Below are positions 1-6,687 of a stretch of DNA of 10,746 nucleotides, in pieces (positions within the stretch are counted from its first letter, which is position 1; each line of letters begins with the position of its first letter). Location of the stretch: assembly GCA_013812265.1 (NCBI GenBank), contig JACCTQ010000305.1, forward strand, positions 1 to 10,746, in the 5' to 3' direction. The position numbers and the translations under genes are program-made. The notes beneath the pieces are model-generated. The model saw only the letters and a program-made list of their open reading frames with translations, searched no databases and was not told the origin of the DNA. Origin of the DNA: Actinomycetota bacterium. GTDB lineage: Bacteria > Actinomycetota > Thermoleophilia > Gaiellales > Gaiellaceae.

Positions 1-1079
1 ACGCCGTTCAGGACGGTCGCCGATCCGGAGATGGGTCCATTCGCTCGAAAACGCCAGCGCTGTTCTCCCGTAGCGGCGTCGAGCGCGTACAGGTGACGAT
101 CATAGGAGCCGACGTAGACCGTGCGGCGCCAGACGGCCGGCGAGGCGTACACGTAGCCCCCGGTGCCGTGCGACCAGCGGAGCTTCCCGCTCGTGGCACC
201 GAACGAATACACCTTGCCGTCGGTCGAGCCGATGTAGACGCGGCCGTAGGCCACGGCGGGCGTCGAGTAGAAGTTGCCCTTGCCGCGGAGCCGGTCCTGG
301 GACTCGGCCCGCCAGATCTCCTTACCGTCGCGGGCCCGGATCGCGTACACCCGATGGTCATACGAGCCCACGAAGAGGCGCCCGTCGGCGTACGCCAGGC
401 CGCCTTTGACCTTGCCGTCCGTGGGGAAGACCCAAAGCAGCCTGCCCCGGTTTGCCCTGAGCGCGTAGACGCGCCCGTGCCAGTCGCCGAAGAACACACG
501 ACCGCCGGCGACGAGTGGAGAAGACTCGACCGGGCCGACCTTGACCCGCCAGCGGATGCGACCGGAGCCCGCGTAGAAGGCGACGACCTGTCCGTCCAGG
601 TTGCGCCGCTCGCTGTTGCACGGCGGCCGGTTGAGGAACGACTGAATGACGAGGCGCCCGGCGACGGCAGGCGACGAAGCGACACAGCGTCCGGACACGT
701 ACCGCCAGGCGCGGCCGCCCTTCTTCGCACCGACCGCGAACATCGTCCCGGAGTTATTGGTGAAGTAGAGGCGGCCGAACGCGATCGCCGGTGGAAACTC
801 GAGCAGGCTCCGCGCTCCGAATCGCCATACCGCTCGAAACGGAGGACGCAGGGTGCCAGGGCCGACGCGGGTTCGCCGGACGTCGAACCCGTACATGGGC
901 CACACGATGCCGTCCGGCTTGGCGACGGGACGCGGCTTCGACTCGGCCGTGGTGACGAACTCGACGGTGGACGATCCACGAATGTCCCCCGCCTCCCTTC
1001 GCTCGAGCAGGAGATAGGCGGCGCCCGCTCCGACCACGAGGAGCCCGAGCATTCCGAGGGCGAGGAGGAGGCGCTTCAC
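1..1079 (-). CDS. Membrane-anchored PQQ-like beta-propeller protein, 3' end cut off by window
   Basis: The reading frame is open from a GTG at 1079 to the left edge (359 whole codons), so the C-terminus is missing. The N-terminus is a signal anchor: MKR followed by a hydrophobic run at residues 4-25, then RR. There is no lipobox Cys, so it probably stays anchored with the rest outside. A WPMYG motif at 60-64 is followed by repeated blades of the form SSPAVxxGxVYxGSxxGxxYAxxxxxGxxxW (for example 135-175, 186-216, 224-256, 271-302, 309-342), typical of PQQ-like/quinoprotein propeller repeats. The second blade carries an insertion with Cys154, which with Cys132 could form a disulfide. The GTG overlaps the TGA of the upstream lipoprotein gene (GTGA, 1076-1079), so the two are probably translationally coupled; an in-frame ATG at 1052 would cut into the hydrophobic segment. 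It is a close paralogue of that lipoprotein. No PQQ-binding or dehydrogenase residues were recognised, so a structural or binding role is likelier than an enzymatic one. Function unknown. Confidence 0.88.
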   Translation of the reverse strand, partial: MKRLLLALGMLGLLVVGAGAAYLLLERREAGDIRGSSTVEFVTTAESKPRPVAKPDGIVWPMYGFDVRRTRVGPGTLRPPFRAVWRFGARSLLEFPPAIAFGRLYFTNNSGTMFAVGAKKGGRAWRYVSGRCVASSPAVAGRLVIQSFLNRPPCNSERRNLDGQVVAFYAGSGRIRWRVKVGPVESSPLVAGGRVFFGDWHGRVYALRANRGRLLWVFPTDGKVKGGLAYADGRLFVGSYDHRVYAIRARDGKEIWRAESQDRLRGKGNFYSTPAVAYGRVYIGSTDGKVYSFGATSGKLRWSHGTGGYVYASPAVWRRTVYVGSYDRHLYALDAATGEQRWRFRANGPISGSATVLNG

Positions 1080-2503
1080 CGGGGCTCGACCGCGTACAGC
1101 CGGGAGTAGCCGTGCAGGAGCAGGCGGCCACCGTTTCCGGACACCGGCACGTACTCGCCGTGCGGGAAGCGGAGCAGGACGCGCCCCGACCGCACGTCCG
1201 CGCCCACGATGCGGTTCGCGAGACTGCCGGCGTACACGACACCGGCAACGACCGCCACGGCGCCCGAGATTGGCCCGCCGGCGCCAACGGTCCACAGGGT
1301 CCGGCCGCTGCGCGCCGAGACGCAGTACAGACGGCCGTTGTAAGAGCCGAAATAGACCCGGGTTCCCCACACGGCCGGCGAGGAGTAGACGTACGCGCCC
1401 GTCTCCACGCGCCAAAGGCGCCGGCCGCGCGTCGAGAACGCCGTCAGCGAGCCGCCGGTGGACGAGGGGACGAAGACGCGGCCCGAGGCCACCGCCGGTG
1501 TCCCATAGATGCGCCCGTCCACCGAACGTGCGAACCGGAGCCGGCCCCTGGGCGTCGAGAGGGCAAGGAGACGTCCCCTGTAGTTGCCGATGTAGAGCGT
1601 CCTTCCGACCAGGGCTGCGCTGGACGTGATCTTGTGGCCGGAACGGTAACGCCACGCAAGCCGACGACGCCGCAGGTCAAGGGCGTAGACGTTTCCGTTC
1701 CACGCGCCGAAGTAGTCGATGCCATCGCGGACGACGGGCGAGGACTCGATCGGGGAGCCGACCGCGTAGCGCCAGTTGATCCGCCCGGTAGCGCGGTCGA
1801 GCACCCAGACGTGCCCGTCCATCCCGTGCACCACGAGGTCATCACCGGCCACGGCGGGCGAGGCGGCCATCTTTCCGTTCGGAGTGCGCCTGATCCAGAT
1901 CACCTTGCCGTCGCGCATCGAGATCGCGCGCACCGCGCCGCGGTAGTTCGCGATGTACGCGACGCCGTCCGAGACCACGGCCGGGAACTCGATCAGCGAG
2001 CCGGCGCTGCGCGTCCAGACGACGCGGAAGGGCGGGCGGATGGCGATGCCCCGGTGCGCCTGTGTACGCGCCGGCCCAGCGCCGTACATCGGCCACTGCA
2101 GGGACGGGCGGTACAGCCGCACCGTCACCCAGTACCGCGTCTTGAAGGATCGCCGCACCGTACGCGCCTCGTACCCCGGCGCCCAGGCGGTGACCGGGAG
2201 GAGCGCGCGGCGCTTGATCGTCAACGCGCGGATCCCCGGCCGGCCGAGGCGGTCCGTCTGCCGACCGATGCGGACGATGGCGCGTCGAACCACGCTGCCT
2301 CGGTCACCGTCGACGACCGAGACGTACACACGGGCGCCTCGCCGCCTTCCTGGCTTTTCAAGCGGGCGCTCCGGCTCGGTGCGCTCGCCGACGATTGCTC
2401 TTCCCGCGCTCACAGGCGGCTCGTCATCGTCCGCGGAAATGTAGTACCCGCAGCCAGCGGCCAGGCCAACGAGGGCCAGGACGGCGGCGCTCCGGCGGAT
2501 CAA
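1076..2503 (-). CDS. PQQ-like beta-propeller lipoprotein with carboxypeptidase-regulatory-like domain
   Basis: 475 residues from a TTG start at 2503. Residues 1-18 form a lipoprotein signal: MIRR, a hydrophobic stretch, then LAAGC with Cys18 as the likely lipidated residue (Ala at -3 is a relaxed but accepted lipobox). A charged linker (about 22-56) leads to a small beta-sandwich at about 57-132 (V-DG--G--V--A-V-IG, then VTAWAPGYE) resembling the carboxypeptidase regulatory-like fold. WPMYG at 137-141 opens the propeller: about seven blades of about 40 residues, each with SSPAV-like, VY-GS--G- and G---W elements (about 170-470). The start is supported by a purine-rich GGGGAAAAGG just upstream, although the last purines lie only 4 nt from the TTG. 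The gene sits downstream of a probable terminator, and its TGA overlaps the GTG of a second propeller protein. The lipid anchor and propeller suggest an extracytoplasmic scaffold or ligand-binding role, possibly in polymer assembly or export. That role is inference from position only. Confidence 0.9.
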   Translation of the reverse strand: MIRRSAAVLALVGLAAGCGYYISADDDEPPVSAGRAIVGERTEPERPLEKPGRRRGARVYVSVVDGDRGSVVRRAIVRIGRQTDRLGRPGIRALTIKRRALLPVTAWAPGYEARTVRRSFKTRYWVTVRLYRPSLQWPMYGAGPARTQAHRGIAIRPPFRVVWTRSAGSLIEFPAVVSDGVAYIANYRGAVRAISMRDGKVIWIRRTPNGKMAASPAVAGDDLVVHGMDGHVWVLDRATGRINWRYAVGSPIESSPVVRDGIDYFGAWNGNVYALDLRRRRLAWRYRSGHKITSSAALVGRTLYIGNYRGRLLALSTPRGRLRFARSVDGRIYGTPAVASGRVFVPSSTGGSLTAFSTRGRRLWRVETGAYVYSSPAVWGTRVYFGSYNGRLYCVSARSGRTLWTVGAGGPISGAVAVVAGVVYAGSLANRIVGADVRSGRVLLRFPHGEYVPVSGNGGRLLLHGYSRLYAVEPR

Positions 2504-2508
2504 GTGAC

Positions 2509-2529
2509 CTTTTCCCCTGCGGGCAAAAG
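2509..2529 (-). promoter_or_regulatory. Stem-loop enclosing the ribosome binding region of the propeller lipoprotein gene
   Basis: Read on the minus strand, CUUUUGCCC, a GCA loop and GGGGAAAAG form a nine-position stem with one G-G mismatch (plus-strand pairs 2509:2529 to 2513:2525 and 2515:2523 to 2517:2521). The 3' arm is the purine stretch that serves as the probable Shine-Dalgarno region of the TTG start at 2503. If the stem forms in mRNA it would hide the ribosome binding site. The structure is seen in the sequence; any regulatory role is inferred. Confidence 0.4.
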
Positions 2530-2536
2530 CTCGACC

Positions 2537-2570
2537 AAAAAAGCCCTCGGTTCCTGTCTTTCTCGAAGGG
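2537..2570 (-). terminator. Probable Rho-independent terminator after the ATP-grasp gene
   Basis: On the minus strand a CCCTTCG arm (2570-2564) pairs with CGAGGG (2549-2544) with one bulged T, around a 14-nt loop, and is followed by C and six Ts (2543-2537). It begins 5 nt after the ATP-grasp stop codon, in the right place to end that transcript before the propeller lipoprotein gene. The stem is short (six pairs), so read-through is likely. The surrounding 70 bp are clearly less GC-rich than the flanking genes. Confidence 0.55.
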
Positions 2571-2575
2571 TTTCT

Positions 2576-3577
2576 TTAGAGCTTCTTGGCTTCGCCAAGA
2601 GGCTCTGGGAGGTCTTCGGCGAACGGCTCGAGGCTACCGTCCGCACCGGCGGTCAGTAAGAGGTGTGAGAAGAAGCGCGTCATGATGACGCCCTCGCGGA
2701 AGTCGCCCAGCCGCGGCTCGGGCTCTTCGCCGTTCGCGAGCGCGATCGCCAGCTCGGGATACCGGCTGCCGGCAGCGAGCGGCAGAGGAAAAGCTCCGCC
2801 GAAGCGGGGATTGATGTCCGTGACGAGGTGGCGGCCGTCGGCTTCGCGGAAGCACTGGATCGTCGCCGGGCCCGCGAGCGGCAACGACTCGGCGACGAAG
2901 CGGCCGAAGTCGATCAGTCCCCGGTCCTTCACCGTCATGCCCTTGACCGACTCTCCCCCCTTGGACTCGATCATCGTGCGCGGAATGGCGTTCAGGCAGC
3001 GCCCGGCAAGGTCACAGAAGACATCGATCGAGAACTCCTCCCCGCTGCAGACGGCCTGCACCATCGAGTCGACCGGCGTTTGCTCGAGGAAGAAGTCGAG
3101 GGCCCGGCGAGATTCAGCCCTGTAGATGTGCCTCGACCCGAACCCGACGCGGGCCTTCACGAGCACCGGGAACTGCGCGTCGTCCGGGACCTCGGCTGGA
3201 AGCCAGGTCGCCGGGCTCGGAACGCCCCGCTCCTCGAAGAGCACGTGGCCGAGGTACTTGTCGCCCATCCGCTCGACGACATCCGCCTCGGGAAGCAGAA
3301 CCGTCGCGTCGAGCTCACGCCGCGATCGCGCCAGCAGCAGCTGGTCGAGATCCGTCAGCGGCACGATCAGGCGGACGTCGTGCGCCCGGACGAGCTCGCC
3401 GAGCGACTCGATGTAGCGGGGGCTGTCGACGCGCTCGACGAGCGCATGGTGGTTCGCGTGGTAGAGCGCCGGCGCGAGCGGATTGATGTCCGTGGCGACG
3501 GTCGTCGCGCCTGCGCGGCCGAAGGCCGTCACGATGTCGACGCGGGCGCCCGCGCACGTGAAGAGAGCCGCGGTCAT
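2576..3577 (-). CDS. ATP-grasp family ligase (CarB/PylC-like), substrate unknown
   Basis: 333 residues, ATG start at 3577, TAA stop. Residues 1-100 look like the Rossmann-type pre-ATP-grasp domain (TCAGARVDIV, then VATDINPLAPALY at 27-39, as in CarB-like and PylC-like proteins). The ATP-grasp domain follows: Lys107 in GDKYLG, Lys141 in FPVLVKARVGFGSRH with a Gly-rich loop at 144-150, acidic GEEFSIDVF at 179-187, and the metal-binding DINPRFGG at 254-261 (Asp254, Asn256, Arg258). These residues are intact, so it should be active. The family joins a carboxylate, activated as acyl phosphate, to an amine or other nucleophile. Beside glycosyltransferases and an aminotransferase it could add an amino acid or acyl group to an amino sugar, but no substrate can be read from the sequence. 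No good Shine-Dalgarno sequence lies at normal spacing (GGAG is about 16 nt upstream). It is 51 bp downstream of the phosphoglycosyl transferase gene, same strand, and a stem-loop covers its last codons. Confidence 0.88.
   Translation of the reverse strand: MTAALFTCAGARVDIVTAFGRAGATTVATDINPLAPALYHANHHALVERVDSPRYIESLGELVRAHDVRLIVPLTDLDQLLLARSRRELDATVLLPEADVVERMGDKYLGHVLFEERGVPSPATWLPAEVPDDAQFPVLVKARVGFGSRHIYRAESRRALDFFLEQTPVDSMVQAVCSGEEFSIDVFCDLAGRCLNAIPRTMIESKGGESVKGMTVKDRGLIDFGRFVAESLPLAGPATIQCFREADGRHLVTDINPRFGGAFPLPLAAGSRYPELAIALANGEEPEPRLGDFREGVIMTRFFSHLLLTAGADGSLEPFAEDLPEPLGEAKKL
2578..2606. other. Strong stem-loop across the last codons and stop of the ATP-grasp gene
   Basis: An inverted repeat pairs 2578-2590 with 2594-2606 around a 3-nt loop (core CTTGGC-TTC-GCCAAG). 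The plus-strand reading has 13 pairs with one T-G wobble; the minus-strand transcript has the same stem with one C-A mismatch. It encodes the C-terminal PLGEAKKL and its outer pair includes the first base of the stop codon. No T-run follows on either strand, so it is not a terminator by itself. It may protect the 3' end or cooperate with the terminator at 2537-2570. Confidence 0.55.
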
Positions 3578-3628
3578 GGACGTCGCAAGATGCTCCGCAT
3601 TTCGGCGGGGAAGGTTAGTCCGCGCCGA

Positions 3629-4213
3629 TCAGGAGCTGCCGCGCCAGCCGCCCGTCTCGCCCTTGTAGGTGTCCGAGAAGAGCGCGAGCGGCGTACGGAG
3701 CAGGATCTTGACGTCGAGCCACGGCGATCGGTTCTCGACGTACCAGACATCGAGCTCGATGCGCTCTTCCCAGGGCAGCGCGGCCCGCCCGTGGATCTGC
3801 GCCCACCCCGTCACGCCGGGCTTCACCTCCAGTCGCCGCCGCTGCCTGGGCGTGTAGCGCTCGACCTGGTAGCGGAGCGTCGGTCGCGGCCCGACCAGGC
3901 TCATGTCGCCACGCACGACATTCCAGAGCTGCGGCAGCTCGTCGAGCGACAGGCGCCGGAGCGCTCGCCCCACTCGCGTGATGCGGGCGTCGCCTTCGTT
4001 GACGGCAAAGCCGGCGCCGATCCCTTCGGCGCCGACGACCATGGTGCGCAGCTTCAGCAGGTCGAAGTCGCAACCGTCCTGGCCCACGCGCCGCTGGCGA
4101 TAGAGCACGGGGCCCCCGTCCTCGAGCTTGATCGCGACCGCAGCGGCTGCGAGCGCGGGTGCTGCCCCCACGAGGCCGAGCACCGCCCCGGCCACGTCCG
4201 CCGCCCGGTTCAC
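3629..4213 (-). CDS. Initiating sugar transferase (polyprenyl-phosphate phosphoglycosyl transferase, bacterial sugar transferase family)
   Basis: 194 residues from a GTG at 4213, the normal size for the short single-domain form of this family. Residues 9-28 are a hydrophobic membrane-dipping segment. Then come KLEDGGPVLYRQRRVG (29-44), KLRTMV (54-59), the catalytic Asp-Glu pair in SLDELPQLWNVV (Asp91, Glu92), GDMSLVGPRP (102-111) and KPGVTGWAQIHGR (131-143). These are the hallmark motifs of enzymes of the WcaJ/WbaP C-terminal and PglC type, which move a sugar phosphate from a nucleotide sugar to undecaprenyl phosphate on the inner face of the membrane. This is the committed first step of the glycan. 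The start is placed where the family usually begins, with GGGG just upstream. The sugar used cannot be told from sequence. It follows the GT2 gene after 99 bp and precedes the ATP-grasp gene by 51 bp. Confidence 0.95.
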   Translation of the reverse strand: MNRAADVAGAVLGLVGAAPALAAAAVAIKLEDGGPVLYRQRRVGQDGCDFDLLKLRTMVVGAEGIGAGFAVNEGDARITRVGRALRRLSLDELPQLWNVVRGDMSLVGPRPTLRYQVERYTPRQRRRLEVKPGVTGWAQIHGRAALPWEERIELDVWYVENRSPWLDVKILLRTPLALFSDTYKGETGGWRGSS

Positions 4214-4312
4214 CTGGCCCCAGCGGCCGGCCGGGTCCTACGGTCTGACCCTGGACAATGGCCCCGGCAGACGATGGTTTTGCGCCGAAATCGTGACAAT
4301 TTGCCCACAGAC
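4214..4312 (-). other. 99-bp gap between GT2 and sugar transferase genes with small inverted repeats
   Basis: This is the largest gap in the minus-strand cluster. It contains GGGTC (4233-4237) and GACCC (4247-4251) separated by 9 bp, next to a CGGCCGGCCG palindrome at about 4224-4233, shortly upstream of the sugar transferase GTG. No convincing -35/-10 pair or T-run was found. It may hold an internal promoter or operator, but the sequence alone does not show it. Confidence 0.25.
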
Positions 4313-5440
4313 CTACCGGGTGCCTTCGGCTTTCTCCCATACTGCAGGAACGCCTGAGCGGAGGTAGTTCCGCAGGGCCACGATTGTGGCCCATGTGACA
4401 AGCACGTAGTAGTAGGCGAGGGCGGCGCCCGGCGCCCGCACACGTATGCGGCCCAAAGCCGCGAGCGTGAGCATGGACGCCTGCCCGGAAAGCGCAAGCC
4501 GATACACGCGACCGCGCGGCGCCAGGGCGATGGACGTCACGAGCAGCACTGCGTGCGCGATGCCGCTCCCGTACCGGAGCAACCGGTGAGAGATCATTTG
4601 CATGAGGTAGTCGGCCGGCAACCCCCGGAACATGCCCCCGCAGAGCGTGATGAGCCAGCAGTGCTCGAACATGCGCACCTTGCGGCGGTACTCGTCCTCC
4701 AGATCGCGCGAGGGCTTCTCGAAGGCAAAGGCGGCCGGCTCGTACACGGCCCGCCGGCCCTGCTGCACCATCCGGTACGGCAGCGCCAGGTCGTGCCCGA
4801 AACGCGGGTCGACCTCGATGTAGTCGGTGCGCCGCACCGCGTAGACCGAGCCGTAGCCGCCGCTTACCGAGCGGAGGAGCGACTCCTGCGCCCGCAGCCA
4901 CACCTCATAGCGCCAGTACGCGCCCTCCCGGTTCGTGCCGTCGGCATCCTGGAGCCGCAGCTGACCACAGACGTAGGCGACATCCGGGTCGGCGAAGTTC
5001 TCGACGAGCCTCGTCAGCGTGTCCGGCGCCCAGGTTGCGTTCGCATCCGAGAAGGCGACGATCTGCCCGGTCGCCTCCCGCACGGCGCGGTCCTGGGCGG
5101 CAACCTTGCCGCCGCGTGGGCAGCGCAGCAGCCGCACGCGCGCCTCGCGTGCGGCAAATTCTTCCACGAGCTCATCGGTCGCGTCATCCGAGGCGTCTGA
5201 AGCAACCACGATCTCGATGAGCTCAGGCGAATAGTCGAGCGCGAGCAGGTTCTGCAGCCGTCGCTCGATCACCGTTTCCTCGTTCCAGGCAGCCACGATG
5301 ATGCTCACCGTGGTTTGCAGCGGCTGCTTGCGAACGGGCCGCGGGCGCCGCCGCGCGGCGAGTGCGACCGCGGCCGGATAGCCCGCATGTGTCCAAAGCA
5401 GCGCGCCGAGTGACGCCCAGAAGAGCGGCCTCGCGATCAT
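4313..5440 (-). CDS. Membrane-anchored family 2 glycosyltransferase
   Basis: 375 residues, ATG at 5440, TAG stop. The frame is open further upstream, but this ATG lies 4 bp after the stop of the preceding GT4 gene and begins the recognisable protein. An N-terminal hydrophobic segment (about 5-29) precedes the GT-A domain: VSIIVAAWNEE at 45-55, VVASDASDDATDE at 78-90, FSDANATW at 130-137 (DxD-type Asp132), GGYGSVYAVRR at 194-204, a GHD acidic site at 215-217, and DLEDEYRRKVRM at 246-257 in the place of the (Q/R)xxRW motif. Hydrophobic segments near 292-308, 312-330 and 338-358 indicate a C-terminal membrane domain. Related enzymes polymerise or extend polysaccharides at the inner face of the membrane using nucleotide sugars. 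The pre-catalytic motif reads HD rather than the more usual ED or DD, but the catalytic Asp is kept. Donor sugar unknown. It is almost certainly cotranscribed with the GT4 gene. Confidence 0.93.
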   Translation of the reverse strand: MIARPLFWASLGALLWTHAGYPAAVALAARRRPRPVRKQPLQTTVSIIVAAWNEETVIERRLQNLLALDYSPELIEIVVASDASDDATDELVEEFAAREARVRLLRCPRGGKVAAQDRAVREATGQIVAFSDANATWAPDTLTRLVENFADPDVAYVCGQLRLQDADGTNREGAYWRYEVWLRAQESLLRSVSGGYGSVYAVRRTDYIEVDPRFGHDLALPYRMVQQGRRAVYEPAAFAFEKPSRDLEDEYRRKVRMFEHCWLITLCGGMFRGLPADYLMQMISHRLLRYGSGIAHAVLLVTSIALAPRGRVYRLALSGQASMLTLAALGRIRVRAPGAALAYYYVLVTWATIVALRNYLRSGVPAVWEKAEGTR

Positions 5441-5444
5441 TCCG

Positions 5445-6653
5445 CTATGCGGCCCGGACGTCCCGTAGCAGGGCGCGGTAGCGCGCCACCGCGACCTCTC
5501 GATCAGCCTCCGCCACGGCGTGCTCGCGCGCGCGCCTGCCCATGCGCTCGAGGTCCAGCTCGCCCGCGTGCGCCCTGCGGATGATCGCTGCGAGCGCGTC
5601 GGGGTCACCCGGCGGCACGACGACCCCGCACTCGGCGCGGCGGATGAGCTCGGCGGTCTCGCTCTCGGCTTCCGCAGCAACGATCACGGGCCGGCCTGCT
5701 GCGAGGATCCCGTACACCCGGCTGGGTACGACGTAGCCGGCGAGCCCGGCGGCGAGGCCCACCACGTGGATGGATGCAGCCGAGAGCGACTGCGAGAGCA
5801 CGGAACGGGGCTGGTAAGGCAAGAGGCGAACCTTATTCGCGCGCAACTCCGCGGCCAGCCGTGCGAGAGCCGTGTGGCCTGCGCCGGCGCCGACGATGGT
5901 GACGACCAGATCATCGAGATCGCCGAGGAGGGCCGAGGCACACACCAAGGCGTCGAGGTTCTGCGCGTGACCGACATTGCCGGAGTGCATCACTACGAAG
6001 CGTCCGGCCAGGCCGTGCAGCCGCGACCAATCGTTGTCGTGCGCCTGGGGGGTTATCACCGTCGTATCGACCCAGTTGGGAATGACGCTGATGCGTTCCG
6101 GAGGAGTCCCCTTCTCCTCGAGCCGCCGTCTCATCGTCTCGCCGATCGCCACGATGCGATCCGCGCGCTGCAGGTAGAAGCGCGTGGAACGGTCGAGAGC
6201 CTCGATCAGCGGGCTTCGGTGGAGTTGTCCCAGCGCGATCGCGACCTCGGGGTAAACGTCCTGGCTCACGACGACGAGCGGCACCTGAAACCGGCGGGCG
6301 AGGAGGAGTGCGGCCACGCCCAGAAACGGCGGATTGGTCATGCACAAGATCACGTCTGGCCGACGGGCGAGACCGCCCGCCGGTAGCGCGAGCGCAATGT
6401 ACGTGAGGTAGTTGAGCGCGCGAAAGGACAGACGGGTGCGCTGGAGCGCCGCGGACGGCACGCGGACCACCCGCACCCCGCCGCGACTCGACCACCCAGG
6501 CCCGGACGCTCCACTCGAGCGACCGGTCACGACGGTGACGTCGTACTCTCCGATCAGGGCCTCGCACAGCTCGGCCAGCAGCTGACCGTCCGCCTCCGGG
6601 GCCGGCCGGTAGTACTGGTTGAGCGCGAGCAGTCGAGGGCGGGCAGCTAACAC
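5445..6653 (-). CDS. Family 4 glycosyltransferase, WcaI-like
   Basis: 402 residues when started at the GTG at 6653. Longer in-frame starts (ATG 6701, GTG 6710) exist but would overlap the divergent gene that begins at 6688, and their extra residues look unlike the family. The N-terminal GT-B half has LLALNQYYRPAPEADGQLL at 8-26, with the Tyr-Tyr and acidic loop typical of WcaI-like enzymes, MTNPPFLGV at 105-113 and VVSQDVYPEVAIALG at 128-142. The C-terminal donor-binding half has HSGNVGHAQNLD at 223-234, VPSRVYGILAAGRPVIV at 309-325, AEAESETAELI at 327-337 and CGVVVPPGDPDALA at 342-355. These are retaining GT4 signatures. The enzyme is expected to add a sugar to a lipid-linked acceptor at the cytoplasmic side of the membrane. 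The GT2 gene begins 4 bp after its TAG. No clear Shine-Dalgarno sequence precedes the GTG, so the start is the least certain part. Confidence 0.92.
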   Translation of the reverse strand: MLAARPRLLALNQYYRPAPEADGQLLAELCEALIGEYDVTVVTGRSSGASGPGWSSRGGVRVVRVPSAALQRTRLSFRALNYLTYIALALPAGGLARRPDVILCMTNPPFLGVAALLLARRFQVPLVVVSQDVYPEVAIALGQLHRSPLIEALDRSTRFYLQRADRIVAIGETMRRRLEEKGTPPERISVIPNWVDTTVITPQAHDNDWSRLHGLAGRFVVMHSGNVGHAQNLDALVCASALLGDLDDLVVTIVGAGAGHTALARLAAELRANKVRLLPYQPRSVLSQSLSAASIHVVGLAAGLAGYVVPSRVYGILAAGRPVIVAAEAESETAELIRRAECGVVVPPGDPDALAAIIRRAHAGELDLERMGRRAREHAVAEADREVAVARYRALLRDVRAA

Positions 6654-6687
6654 AGGACGGCCGACTTTGGTATCACAGCGCCGCACC
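6654..6687. promoter_or_regulatory. Compact divergent intergenic region, candidate promoter
   Basis: Only 34 bp separate the start of the GT4 gene (minus) from that of the CgeB-like gene (plus). On the plus strand TGG-TATCAC (6668-6676) resembles an extended -10 element and would place a transcript start about 5 nt before the GTG at 6688. On the minus strand GATACC (6677-6672) is a weaker match. No -35-like sequence or ribosome binding site is visible for either gene. This fits leaderless or near-leaderless transcripts, as is common in actinobacteria, but the assignment is tentative. Confidence 0.25.

Noticed and set aside
1..2503. True PQQ-dependent alcohol or glucose dehydrogenases
   Set aside because: Only propeller repeat motifs are visible; no cofactor-binding or catalytic residues, and no cytochrome domain, were recognised.
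1112..2659. Long plus-strand open frame of about 515 codons opposite the propeller lipoprotein
   Set aside because: It is antisense to a clear propeller gene; its translation is rich in Arg, Ala, Asp and Gly without domain motifs, as expected for high-GC shadow frames.
4224..4251. Inverted repeats upstream of the sugar transferase as an operator or attachment site
   Set aside because: The arms are only 5 bp and the adjacent palindrome is simple GC sequence; chance occurrence is likely in this composition.
2828..4357. Plus-strand open frame of about 509 codons across the ATP-grasp and sugar transferase genes
   Set aside because: It crosses two genes whose motifs are unmistakable on the minus strand, and it has no recognisable domains.
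3615..4901. Minus-strand open frame of about 428 codons spanning the sugar transferase and GT2 genes in another frame
   Set aside because: Low-complexity Arg/Ala/Gly composition; both genes it crosses have full motif sets in their own frames.
5440..5680. An 80-residue N-terminal extension of the GT2 protein
   Set aside because: It overlaps the 3' end of the GT4 gene and is Ser/Arg-rich without family similarity; the ATG at 5440 fits the gene spacing and the N-terminal membrane segment.
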